Positions 6,944-13,857 of a stretch of DNA of 13,857 bases are shown in pieces. The stretch lies in the NCBI GenBank assembly GCA_019090365.1, contig JAHRWC010000023.1, forward strand, positions 1-13,857. The letters are read 5' to 3'. The position numbers and the translations under genes were made by a program. This DNA is from Flavobacteriaceae bacterium. Its GTDB lineage: Bacteria; Bacteroidota; Bacteroidia; Flavobacteriales; Flavobacteriaceae. Each line of letters opens with the position of its first letter. The first letter of the stretch is position 1. The notes below the pieces were generated by a model, which made no database searches, was not told the origin of the DNA, and saw nothing but the letters and a program-made list of their open reading frames with translations.

Positions 6944-6970
6944 AAGTCGTAAATTACCAATAATTTGTTG

Positions 6971-7483
6971 ATGTCTAACCAGTCTGAAAATATTTGCAAT
7001 GCTGAAACTTTTAATAAGTTGTTTCAAACTTATGCTAAAGATTTAAAAAGGTATATCTATTTTAAAACAAAAGATGTTGATCTGACTGAAGATATTTTGC
7101 AAGAAACTTTTATAAAATTATGGGATCATTGTGATCGTGTTACTTATTCAAAAGTAAAAAGCTATTTATATACTGTTGCTACAAATATTTTTTTAAACCA
7201 TGTGAAGCATGAAAAAGTTAAAAAAGTTTACCAGAGCAATCATGTAAAGGGAAGTACCAATGAAACCCCAGAATTTGTGCTACTTGAAAAGGAGTTCTTA
7301 GAGAAAATTGAAAAAGCGATTAAAGATTTACCACCCTTACAAAGAGAAGTTTTTTTATTAAATAGAATTGAAAAAAAGAAATATAGAGAAATAGCTGAAA
7401 TGCTTGAAATATCTGTAAAAGCAGTTGAGAAAAGAATGCATTTAGCATTAATTGAAATCAGACAAAAAATAGGAAACATTTAA
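6971..7483 (+). CDS. ECF-type RNA polymerase sigma factor (FecI-like)
   Basis: This is an extracytoplasmic-function sigma factor that directs RNA polymerase to a small set of promoters when released by its anti-sigma factor. The 170 residues hold region 2 (about 10-75: LFQTYAKDLKRYIYFK, then DLTEDILQETFIKLWDH) and region 4 (about 112-165: LPPLQREVFLLNRIEKKKYR, then a helix-turn-helix IAEMLEISVKAVEKRM). No extra domains are present. I chose ATG 6971 over the in-frame TTG codons at 6965 and 6968, because it is the first normal start and fits the usual N-terminal length. The anti-sigma gene follows after 55 bases, then the STN-containing receptor, the classic FecI-FecR-FecA order. The divergent Kazal lipoprotein gene is a plausible regulatory target. 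Base composition matches its neighbours. Confidence 0.93.
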   Translation: MSNQSENICNAETFNKLFQTYAKDLKRYIYFKTKDVDLTEDILQETFIKLWDHCDRVTYSKVKSYLYTVATNIFLNHVKHEKVKKVYQSNHVKGSTNETPEFVLLEKEFLEKIEKAIKDLPPLQREVFLLNRIEKKKYREIAEMLEISVKAVEKRMHLALIEIRQKIGNI

Positions 7484-7538
7484 AATATTCTAATTGAAGT
7501 AGGGTATTTAAATTATAAGTTGTCATAGTATACGAAAG

Positions 7539-8468
7539 ATGGATAAAAATATTAGTCATAAAGAAAATGAAACCTTTTTTGCCCAATGGATGGAAGGTGA
7601 AATAACAGACAGCGAACTAAAAAAATTAGTTTCAGAAGCTGATTATTTGGCCTTTCATAAATTAAAAGAAGGAATAGATGCTTTGGCTTATTTAGAGGCT
7701 CCATTAAATAAATCATTTAGTTCAATTCAAAATAAGATTGATAAAAAAAGAAAATCAAAAGTTATAAAGCTGAAAAGGTATTGGGTAATTTCAGTTGCTG
7801 CTTCAATTATCTTATTTTTTGGTTTGTTTTCTATGCTTAACAATTCAAATGAAATAATAATTACTTCTATTTCTGAGCAAAAAACAATACAACTTCTAGA
7901 TGGATCTGAAGTAGTATTAAATGCTGATTCAAAACTTCAATATGATAAAGATTCATGGGAAGAAAATAGAGAAGTTGAATTAGAGGGAGAAGCTTTTTTT
8001 AAAGTAGAAAAAGGAAGCACTTTTACAGTTAAAACAGACAATGGAGCTATAACAGTGTTGGGTACTCAATTTAACGTAAATTCAAATTTAGACTTCTTTG
8101 AGGTTGTATGTTATGAAGGAAAGGTACAAGTTAATAATGATTCAAATAATTATTTGTTAACGCAAAGCGAATCTTTTAGAAGAATTAATGGAAATTCAGT
8201 AGAACAGTGGAATACAGACGGTGAAGAGCCAACTTGGCTTGATGGAGAAATTAGTTTTAAAAGTGTTCCATTGAAATATGTGATTTCGGCTTTAGAAAAA
8301 CAGTATCTAGTTAAATTTGATACCACAAAAATTAATGCAAAAACAATTTTTACAGGTAGTTTTAGCTCGAATGATTTAGAAATTGCATTACAATCAGTTT
8401 TTAAAACAATGCGTATAGATTATACTAAGAATGATAAAAATGAATATGTGCTTCGTCACAATAAATAA
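7539..8468 (+). CDS. FecR-family anti-sigma factor with C-terminal DUF4974
   Basis: This is an inner-membrane anti-sigma factor that holds the ECF sigma factor until the outer-membrane receptor signals ligand binding. The 309-residue protein has a cytoplasmic N-terminal helical part (1-70) with the WMEGEITDSELKKL pattern, which contacts sigma. It is followed by a basic stretch (68-80) and one membrane helix (about 81-100). The periplasmic FecR domain (about 113-205) includes LLDGSEVVLNADSKLQYD, VELEGEAFFKV and TVLGTQFNV. A DUF4974 domain (about 237-305, FKSVPLKYVISALEKQYLVK) ends the protein; it resembles the STN fold and is standard in Bacteroidota FecR proteins. The 3' end overlaps the receptor gene by up to 38 bases, which suggests translational coupling. 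Confidence 0.94.
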   Translation: MDKNISHKENETFFAQWMEGEITDSELKKLVSEADYLAFHKLKEGIDALAYLEAPLNKSFSSIQNKIDKKRKSKVIKLKRYWVISVAASIILFFGLFSMLNNSNEIIITSISEQKTIQLLDGSEVVLNADSKLQYDKDSWEENREVELEGEAFFKVEKGSTFTVKTDNGAITVLGTQFNVNSNLDFFEVVCYEGKVQVNNDSNNYLLTQSESFRRINGNSVEQWNTDGEEPTWLDGEISFKSVPLKYVISALEKQYLVKFDTTKINAKTIFTGSFSSNDLEIALQSVFKTMRIDYTKNDKNEYVLRHNK

Positions 8469-10776
8469 GTATAAATTACTTATTTGGATTTTATTTTTAA
8501 GTACTCCATTTTTCTCTTTTTCACAAGAAAAGAAAACAGCCACGCTATACTTTAATAATGAACCTTTTGTTTCAGTTTTAACGAGTTTGGAACATGTTTT
8601 TGATATTCGATTTTCCTATCCAGATAAAATAATAGAAGAACAATATGTTTCGCTTTCTGAAAAGGAGTGGAGCCTTCAAGATGTAATTGATATATTATCT
8701 ACTCAATCCAAATTAAACTTTCAATTTATCAATGAACGCTATATTATTTTAACTGAAAATGAATTGTCTTTAGATGAAATTCAGGTATTGGATAATGTTA
8801 TTATTAATAGTTATTTAACCAAAGGTATTTCCAAAAAGAAGAATGCTGTATTTCATTTAAAACCAGAAAGGATAGGACTTTTACCTGGTTTAATTGAAGC
8901 AGATGTGTTAGAGAGTATTCAACAATTGCCAGGGGTTACTAGCCCAAATGAAACTGCCTCAGGATTTACGGTTAGGGGAGGAGGTTCCGATCAAAATCGT
9001 ATGATTTGGAATGGTATTAATATGTACCATAAAGGGCATTTATTTGGAATGATATCAGCGTTTAATTCAAATAGTTCTGAAAATGTTTTATTTATAAATA
9101 AAGGTACACATCCTAGATATGGAGAGCGTATTTCAAGTGTTGTCGATATCTCTTCTCATACAAATGTTGCAAATAAAATAAACGCAAAATTAGGAGTGAA
9201 TGGCATTAGTGTAGATGGGTTTATTAAAATTCCAGTAATAAAAAATAAGCTGAGTGTTTTAGCATCAATACGTAGAAGTTATACAGAATGGATTGAAACT
9301 GAAACCTTTAAAAATTACACTAATAAAGTATTTCAAACTACAAAAATTGAATATGAAAACGAAGCTTCAGATGACTTTTACTTTATTGATTACAATGTTA
9401 GCTTAAACTATAAACCAACTGAAAAGCACGATCTTAAGATTAGTACAATTTATATTGATAATCAATTAGATTTCTTCGGAAAAAACCAACCTTCAAATAC
9501 ATCTTTCAACGATATTTTGTCTATAAAAAATGAAGGATACGGAATGCAATGGGATTGGAAATTAAACCCAAAGTATCAATTAAAAACGAATGCATTTGTT
9601 TCAAAATATAGATTGAATTATAATTTTATTGAAGGCAATAATGAAGAACAACTTTCAGATTTTGATAAGCGTAATGTGATCTTTGATTCGGGAATTAATT
9701 CTGAAATTGATATAAAAGTTTCACGTAAATCAAATATAGCTTTAGGGTATCAATATAATTACAAAGATGTAAGTTATGCCTATTTAAAAACCGAAGAATT
9801 ATCATTTGTGTTAGATTCAGATCAGAGAAGAGTAACTACACATTCTCTGTTTGGAAATTATACATACACTAATCCAAAAGTTGCAAATATTACTGCTGGT
9901 TTTAGAATCAATAATTATAGTAGCCTTGACATTCTAAAATTTGAACCGAGAATATTAGTGTATAAAAAAATATTTAAAAATGTTGGAGTGCAAGTTTCAG
10001 GAGAGTTTAAAAATCAAATTATCAATGAAATTGATGAAACTGTAGTGAGTGATTTGTCTTTAGAAAATAAGCTATGGAGATTGGTGGATGGTTCAAAATT
10101 TCCAGTTATAAATAGTAAACAATTTTCAGCTGGATTTGTCTATTCAAGTATGGGTTGGACGCTTGATTTGGATCATTATTATAAAAAGATTGAAGGGGTT
10201 TCAGCTCTTTCATTGGGTTTTTTAAATCCAATAGATAGTGATTTTCATATTGGTGATCAGGAAATTTTCGGAATTGATTTTTACATAAAAAAATCATTTA
10301 GAAATTTTAATACTTGGGTAAGTTATTCATATAATGATGTTACCTCTACTTTTCAAGGATTAAATAATAATAAATCATTTCCTTCAAGTAATAATATTAG
10401 CCATGCATTTTCAACTTCTTTAGCTTATAAATGGAATAAATTTCAAATGGCTATTTCTTGGAAATGGAGAACTGGAAAACCCTATACTGAAGCTATTATT
10501 GATTCAGATTCAGGAGATATAAGTTTTGATAAAATAAACGATAAACAATTACCTGAATACCATCGATTGGATTTTTCAACAACGTATCATTTTAAATTTT
10601 CGAAAGAGAATAAGTTAAATGGTAAAGTTGGGTTTTCAATTAGAAACATATATGATAAAAAAAACCATTTAAGTAGAGAATATTCTGGGAATAATAGTTT
10701 GAATGATCCTATTGAAGTAGTAGATAAAACTTCATTAGGATTTACTCCTAATTTTATTTTCCAATTAATATGGTAA
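8431..10776 (+). CDS. STN-containing TonB-dependent outer-membrane receptor (FecA-like)
   Basis: This is an outer-membrane receptor that imports an unknown ligand using TonB energy and signals through FecR. In the 781 residues, a signal peptide (hydrophobic core about 16-30, probable cut SFS/Q32) leads into an STN signalling domain (about 36-108, from ATLYFNNEPFVSVLTSLEHV to the ERYIILTEN strand). A possible TonB-box region follows (about 115-126, DEIQVLDNVIIN). The plug domain (about 140-245) contains IQQLPGVTSPNETASGFTVR followed by GGG, and WNGINMYHKGHLFG. The rest is a beta-barrel of alternating hydrophobic and aromatic strands that ends in FQLIW, a typical barrel C-terminal signal. No carboxypeptidase-regulatory-like domain precedes the plug, and no SusD-type partner is adjacent. 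ATG codons at 8431, 8440 and 8446 are all possible starts inside the fecR end; the latest leaves the best signal peptide. The ligand cannot be deduced. Confidence 0.93.
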   Translation: MIKMNMCFVTINKYKLLIWILFLSTPFFSFSQEKKTATLYFNNEPFVSVLTSLEHVFDIRFSYPDKIIEEQYVSLSEKEWSLQDVIDILSTQSKLNFQFINERYIILTENELSLDEIQVLDNVIINSYLTKGISKKKNAVFHLKPERIGLLPGLIEADVLESIQQLPGVTSPNETASGFTVRGGGSDQNRMIWNGINMYHKGHLFGMISAFNSNSSENVLFINKGTHPRYGERISSVVDISSHTNVANKINAKLGVNGISVDGFIKIPVIKNKLSVLASIRRSYTEWIETETFKNYTNKVFQTTKIEYENEASDDFYFIDYNVSLNYKPTEKHDLKISTIYIDNQLDFFGKNQPSNTSFNDILSIKNEGYGMQWDWKLNPKYQLKTNAFVSKYRLNYNFIEGNNEEQLSDFDKRNVIFDSGINSEIDIKVSRKSNIALGYQYNYKDVSYAYLKTEELSFVLDSDQRRVTTHSLFGNYTYTNPKVANITAGFRINNYSSLDILKFEPRILVYKKIFKNVGVQVSGEFKNQIINEIDETVVSDLSLENKLWRLVDGSKFPVINSKQFSAGFVYSSMGWTLDLDHYYKKIEGVSALSLGFLNPIDSDFHIGDQEIFGIDFYIKKSFRNFNTWVSYSYNDVTSTFQGLNNNKSFPSSNNISHAFSTSLAYKWNKFQMAISWKWRTGKPYTEAIIDSDSGDISFDKINDKQLPEYHRLDFSTTYHFKFSKENKLNGKVGFSIRNIYDKKNHLSREYSGNNSLNDPIEVVDKTSLGFTPNFIFQLIW

Positions 10777-10777
10777 A

Positions 10778-10808
10778 AAAAAATCCCTTTTAAGAAAAGG
10801 GATTTTTT
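10778..10808. terminator. Bidirectional intrinsic terminator between convergent operons
   Basis: A 14-bp perfect stem (AAAAAATCCCTTTT at 10778-10791 with AAAAGGGATTTTTT at 10795-10808) closes a 3-base loop. T runs occur on both strands. It starts two bases after the receptor stop and lies eight bases before the last codon of the minus-strand antioxidant operon, so it can serve both. Confidence 0.88.
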
Positions 10809-10815
10809 AAATTAT

Positions 10816-11073
10816 TTATGAATCAATTGATCCTAAGACTCGTTTCATAAAACCGTTTAAGGCTTCTTTTTTTGGAGTTCCACTTTTTATCATTTTAGAA
10901 ACTTCAACAGCACCATACATGTTTGAAATCAATTCGCCTATTACATCTAATTCTTCATCTTTTAATGAAGGAACCTCTGTAAGGGCTTCAAGAGTTTCAA
11001 TAGTTTCAATTACAAAATCCTCATCATTTTCTTCTATAAATTGAGTGAGGTGTTTAATTATTGGTAACTTCAT
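10816..11073 (-). CDS. Small conserved helical protein, probably DUF6952 family
   Basis: The product is an 85-residue, mostly helical acidic protein of unknown function, with no signal peptide, Cys or membrane segment. Visible features are an acidic N-terminal half (FIEENDEDFVIETIETLEAL), a middle PSLKDEELDVIGELISNMYG and a C-terminal GTPKKEALNGFMKRVLGSID. From memory the pattern matches a small flavobacterial family annotated DUF6952 and found beside thioredoxin and peroxiredoxin genes; this could not be checked here. The start codon lies inside the 3' end of the thioredoxin gene (20-base overlap), indicating tight co-translation and a role tied to the thioredoxin/peroxiredoxin pair. It contains no residue suggesting redox chemistry of its own. 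Confidence 0.82.
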   Translation of the reverse strand: MKLPIIKHLTQFIEENDEDFVIETIETLEALTEVPSLKDEELDVIGELISNMYGAVEVSKMIKSGTPKKEALNGFMKRVLGSIDS

Positions 11074-11368
11074 CTACGAGGTCTTTTAATATGTCAAACT
11101 TATTTGTTTGTACTTGGTTTTTAAAGGCTCCATCTTTAAAAGTTGCAAATGTTGGTAAATTATCAACGGTTGCCATTTTTCTAGATTCTGGAAACTTTTC
11201 TGCATCAACTATTACAAATACGATGTCTTCATTTTCGGTAGCCAGCTTTTTAAATTTTGGCTTCATGATACGACAATTTCCACACCAAGTAGCACTAAAT
11301 TGTACAACCACAGTTGGATTGTTAGCTACGAGTTCGTTTAAATTATCTTGATTCAGTTCTTGTAACAT
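11054..11368 (-). CDS. Thioredoxin-family protein with CGNC active site
   Basis: This is a small cytoplasmic thioredoxin-fold protein that probably reduces disulfides, most likely of the peroxiredoxin encoded upstream. The 104 residues are the length of a normal thioredoxin. The active site is SATWCGNCRIMKP, with Cys29 and Cys32; Asn replaces the usual Pro of WCGPC, which should change redox potential or partner choice. The cis-Pro loop is present as DNLPTF (Pro72). There is no signal peptide, so it is expected in the cytoplasm. The gene follows the peroxiredoxin after 13 bases and overlaps the small downstream gene by 20. It is assigned to the thioredoxin superfamily rather than to canonical TrxA because of the altered active site. 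Confidence 0.92.
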   Translation of the reverse strand: MLQELNQDNLNELVANNPTVVVQFSATWCGNCRIMKPKFKKLATENEDIVFVIVDAEKFPESRKMATVDNLPTFATFKDGAFKNQVQTNKFDILKDLVDEVTNN

Positions 11369-11381
11369 CTTGTTATTGTTT

Positions 11382-12020
11382 TTAGTGAGAAGCTAAATAT
11401 TCTGCAGTACCTTCTCTATTTGCTTGCATTGCGTCTTTTCCTTCTTCCCAGTTTGCAGGACAAACTTCACCTTTTTCTTGTACGTGTGTATAAGCATCTA
11501 TTAAACGTAAAAATTCATTTACATTTCTTCCTAAAGGCATATGGTTAATTCCTTCATGGAAAACTGTACCTTCTTCATCAATAAGGTAAGTAGCTCTATA
11601 GCTTACATTGTCACCATCCATTTGGATTGTATCAGATTCATCATCATATCTTTCGTTAGATCCATCTAAAATACCTAATACACTAGATAAGTTTCTGTTA
11701 GCATCAGCTACAAGAGGATAGGTAACACCTTCAATTCCACCTTGATCTTTTGGAGTGTTTAACCATGCAAAATGAACTTCAGCAGTATCACAAGAAGCTC
11801 CAATTACCATAGTGTTTCTTTTTTCAAATTCACCTAATGCAGCTTGAAATGCATGTAGTTCAGTAGGGCACACAAAAGTGAAATCTTTTGGATACCAAAA
11901 AAGTAAAACTTTTTTATTGTTCTTAGTTGCTTCTTCTAAAATGTTTAGATTTAAATTATCTCCCATATCACTGATTGCTTTTACACTGATGCTTGGGAAT
12001 TTTTTACCTACGATTGCCAT
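11382..12020 (-). CDS. Typical 2-Cys peroxiredoxin (AhpC/Prx1 type)
   Basis: This thiol peroxidase reduces hydrogen peroxide and organic hydroperoxides in the cytoplasm. The 212 residues contain the peroxidatic site FTFVCPTELHAF (Cys51, with Thr48 and Pro52 nearby). The resolving Cys187 lies in GEVCPANW, so it belongs to the typical 2-Cys class that forms inter-subunit disulfides. A third Cys (77) lies in GASCDTAEVHFAW. The segment DQGGIEGVTYPLVAD partly resembles the GGLG motif of hyperoxidation-sensitive enzymes, but the C terminus (GTAEYLASH) lacks the YF motif, so a robust enzyme is more likely. The thioredoxin gene 13 bases downstream is the expected electron donor; no ahpF is adjacent. 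A -7 box lies 38 bases upstream. Confidence 0.95.
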   Translation of the reverse strand: MAIVGKKFPSISVKAISDMGDNLNLNILEEATKNNKKVLLFWYPKDFTFVCPTELHAFQAALGEFEKRNTMVIGASCDTAEVHFAWLNTPKDQGGIEGVTYPLVADANRNLSSVLGILDGSNERYDDESDTIQMDGDNVSYRATYLIDEEGTVFHEGINHMPLGRNVNEFLRLIDAYTHVQEKGEVCPANWEEGKDAMQANREGTAEYLASH

Positions 12021-12057
12021 GTTATTTATGAATTAAAATTGTTATTATTTTCTATTG

Positions 12058-12065
12058 CAAAAATA
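12058..12065 (-). promoter_or_regulatory. Candidate promoter (-7 box) for the peroxiredoxin operon
   Basis: The minus strand reads TATTTTTG, an exact TAnnTTTG match, 38 bases before the peroxiredoxin start. No clear -33 element is seen. Further upstream ATTCAAC/GTTGAAT (12111-12117 and 12134-12140) forms a 7-bp inverted repeat that could be an activator site. Confidence 0.45.
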
Positions 12066-12161
12066 CGCACAGAAAGCTGATTTTTTGCCATAATAAAATT
12101 TTAATTTTTTATTCAACGATAAGGATAATCTATGTTGAATGTATTTATAAATAAATATTGA

Positions 12162-13631
12162 CTATTTAGAAGTAACGTGCTTAATTTTGATATGAAGTGC
12201 GGCGAAGAACAATGTTGTGAATGGGCTCAACCAATTAAAGATTGCGTAGACAAAATATTCAGCAACACTAACACCTAACACACTAGATTGGTAGGCTCCA
12301 CATGTATTCCAAGGTATAAGTACAGAGGTTACAGTACCGGAATCTTCTAAAGTTCTACTTAAGTTTTCAGGAGCAAGACCTTTATCATCAAATGCTTTTT
12401 TAAACATTTTTCCTGGTATAACAATAGCTAAATATTGATCACTTGCAATTGCATTCAATCCTAAACAGCTAAATACGGTACTAGCAAATAATCCGAATAT
12501 CGTTGTAGCCATCGACAATAGTGCTCTTGTAATTCTAGCTAATGCACCAATTGCATCCATGATTCCTCCAAATACCATAGCACAAGCAATTAAATAAATA
12601 GTCCAAAGCATACCTTTCATACCTCCAGCACTAAACAATTCATTTAATTTCTCATTGTCAGTAACTATTTCGGTATCAACAAAAATTGAATTAATAATTG
12701 AAGTTAAATTCGAGCTTGATAAACTTCCTAGAATATCAGATTGGAATACAAAAGCAAAAATAGCAGCCAACACAACTCCTGCCCCTAGAGCAATTAGAGG
12801 TTTTGTTTTGGTAAGTATTAAAGCTATTACAACAAGAGGAACAACAAATAACCAAGGAGTAATATTAAATGTGTTTTTTATTGTTTCTAGAAGACCACTT
12901 ACATCTGCATTTCCAGTAGTATCAATGTTTAAACTTATTACAGAAAATACAATAAGGGTAATTATAATTGAAGGAATTGTCGTGATAGACATATAACGTA
13001 TGTGCGTAAACAAATCGGTTCCCGCCATTGCAGGAGCTAAGTTTGTTGTGTCACTTAAAGGAGACATTTTATCTCCAAAATAGGCTCCTGAAATTACAGC
13101 TCCAGCAACCATTCCTAGTGAAATTCCTAATGCTTCTCCAATCCCAATTAATGCAATACCTACAGTAGCTGAGGTTGTCCATGAACTTCCAGTGGCAATC
13201 GAAATAATAGCAGCAATAACCACACAAGCAGGTAAAAATATTGCAGGATTTAATACTTGTAAACCATAATATACCATAGCGGGAATAATTCCACTAACAA
13301 GCCAAGTACCTGCTAATGCTCCTACTAAAAACAAGATCATAATTGGAACAAAGACGCTTTTTAAATTTTCAAAAATTTCTTTAATCATCACCATTAGAGA
13401 AACTTTATTAAAAAAACCAACAATTGCTGCAACGCCACCACCCAATAATAGAATTAATTGATTTGTATAACCTCCAAGCCATTCTTGACCCTCTACAAAA
13501 AAGATATTATAAGCTAATAAACTCATTAAAAAAACTACTGGAATTATTGCTTCCCAAATGTTTAATTCAATGTTTTCAATTATTTTTTGATCTTCAATGT
13601 CAAATTCTGAAAGGTTTTTATTCTCTTGCAT
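12162..13631 (-). CDS. nhaC: NhaC-family Na+/H+ antiporter
   Basis: This is a cytoplasmic-membrane antiporter that exchanges Na+ for H+ to control internal sodium and pH. The 489-residue protein has a polar N terminus (1-24) and about eleven to twelve hydrophobic helices. Family signatures are visible: IATGSSWTTSATVG (145-158), GAYFGDKMSPLSDTTNLAPA (182-201) followed by GTDLFTHIRYM, and SGTVTSVLIPWNTCGAYQSS (431-450). The charged Asp187 and Asp194 in the central motif are likely transport residues by family knowledge. Length matches the family (about 450-500). The gene is separated by 141 bases from the peroxiredoxin gene and appears to be its own unit. Substrate specificity within NhaC-like proteins (Na+, or malate/lactate exchange as in MleN) is not certain. 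Confidence 0.93.
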   Translation of the reverse strand: MQENKNLSEFDIEDQKIIENIELNIWEAIIPVVFLMSLLAYNIFFVEGQEWLGGYTNQLILLLGGGVAAIVGFFNKVSLMVMIKEIFENLKSVFVPIMILFLVGALAGTWLVSGIIPAMVYYGLQVLNPAIFLPACVVIAAIISIATGSSWTTSATVGIALIGIGEALGISLGMVAGAVISGAYFGDKMSPLSDTTNLAPAMAGTDLFTHIRYMSITTIPSIIITLIVFSVISLNIDTTGNADVSGLLETIKNTFNITPWLFVVPLVVIALILTKTKPLIALGAGVVLAAIFAFVFQSDILGSLSSSNLTSIINSIFVDTEIVTDNEKLNELFSAGGMKGMLWTIYLIACAMVFGGIMDAIGALARITRALLSMATTIFGLFASTVFSCLGLNAIASDQYLAIVIPGKMFKKAFDDKGLAPENLSRTLEDSGTVTSVLIPWNTCGAYQSSVLGVSVAEYFVYAIFNWLSPFTTLFFAALHIKIKHVTSK

Positions 13632-13650
13632 CTGTATTTTTTTGGTTGTG

Positions 13651-13682
13651 TAATGTTACGATTTTGATTAGAAGTTTGCAAA
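13651..13682 (-). promoter_or_regulatory. Weak promoter candidate for nhaC
   Basis: On the minus strand TTTGC (13682-13678) lies exactly 19 bases before TAACATTA (13658-13651). The -33 half and the spacing are good, but the -7 half matches only four of six fixed positions of TAnnTTTG. The predicted leader would be about 14 bases. The rest of the right-edge gap up to 13857 is AT-rich and I see no gene or structured element in it. Confidence 0.3.
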
Positions 13683-13857
13683 TAACAGTTTTAGGTAATA
13701 AGTTTTTTCGAAGTTAATTCTTACAATAAATACAAAATTTTAAACAACCAAAGGGCGTATTAAAATGGGGTTTTATTTTGATTTATCTTTTGTTAAAAAA
13801 AATATTTTTAAAATGTTATTATAAGTAATATCTTGCTGAATTAATATATTTAATAAA

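Noticed and set aside
6965..6970. TTG codons as the start of the sigma factor gene
   Set aside because: They only add two residues before a normal ATG at 6971, and TTG starts are uncommon in this group.
8431..8468. Frameshift joining fecR and the receptor gene
   Set aside because: Both proteins are complete, with FecR keeping its full DUF4974 domain and the receptor having its own signal peptide. The overlap is a normal gene junction.
8431..10776. Assigning the receptor to ferric citrate or another named siderophore
   Set aside because: FecA-like architecture shows signalling capacity but not the ligand. No iron-uptake genes or Fur-type box are visible in the window.
12111..12140. ATTCAAC/GTTGAAT inverted repeat as a terminator for nhaC
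   Set aside because: The loop is 16 bases and the minus strand continues with an A-rich, not T-rich, stretch. An operator or chance is more likely.

Overview
The window looks like chromosome from a member of the Bacteroidota, most likely a Flavobacteriaceae species. The DNA is AT-rich. Several intergenic regions carry the Bacteroidota-type -7 promoter box (TAnnTTTG). The gene content is also typical: a FtsK-LolA-LptF/G cluster, an ECF sigma/FecR/TonB-receptor set with DUF4974- and STN-type domains, and an AhpC-type peroxiredoxin with a small thioredoxin. This assignment is inferred from gene content and promoters; no rRNA or other phylogenetic marker is present.

Layout. Positions 1-102 are non-coding, with a possible promoter and start codon for a gene lying off the left edge. 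Positions 103-4591 (minus strand) form a tight envelope/cell-division operon, ftsK then lolA then an LptF/LptG-family permease, separated by only 1 and 6 bases. A dgkA-family kinase gene (4695-5060, minus) precedes it. A strong hairpin terminator (5113-5148) isolates dgkA from the next gene, a 553-residue surface-type lipoprotein (5170-6831, minus) with five Kazal-like Cys-rich repeats. Divergent to it, across about 139 bases, lie an ECF sigma factor (6971-7483), a FecR-type anti-sigma factor (7539-8468) and an STN-containing TonB-dependent receptor (8431-10776). These three form a cell-surface signalling cassette that ends at a bidirectional terminator (10778-10808). On the minus strand follow an antioxidant operon, 2-Cys peroxiredoxin (11382-12020), thioredoxin with a CGNC active site (11054-11368) and a small helical protein (10816-11073), and upstream of these an NhaC-type Na+/H+ antiporter (12162-13631). 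The last 226 bases hold only a weak promoter candidate.

How the parts work together. FtsK moves chromosomal DNA at division, while LolA and the LptF/G protein move lipoproteins and lipopolysaccharide to the outer membrane. In the antioxidant operon, thioredoxin is the expected electron donor to the peroxiredoxin.

The most interesting part is the lipoprotein plus the sigma/FecR/receptor set. The receptor has the N-terminal domain used to signal through FecR to the sigma factor, but no SusD-like partner is adjacent. Instead the divergent neighbour is an extremely acidic lipoprotein (about 138 Asp/Glu against 3 Lys/Arg in the mature chain, hand count) with 40 cysteines after the lipid-anchor Cys. 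I propose, as inference, that the two are a functional pair: a surface-displayed Kazal-array protein whose expression, ligand or activity is linked to the TonB receptor signalling pathway.
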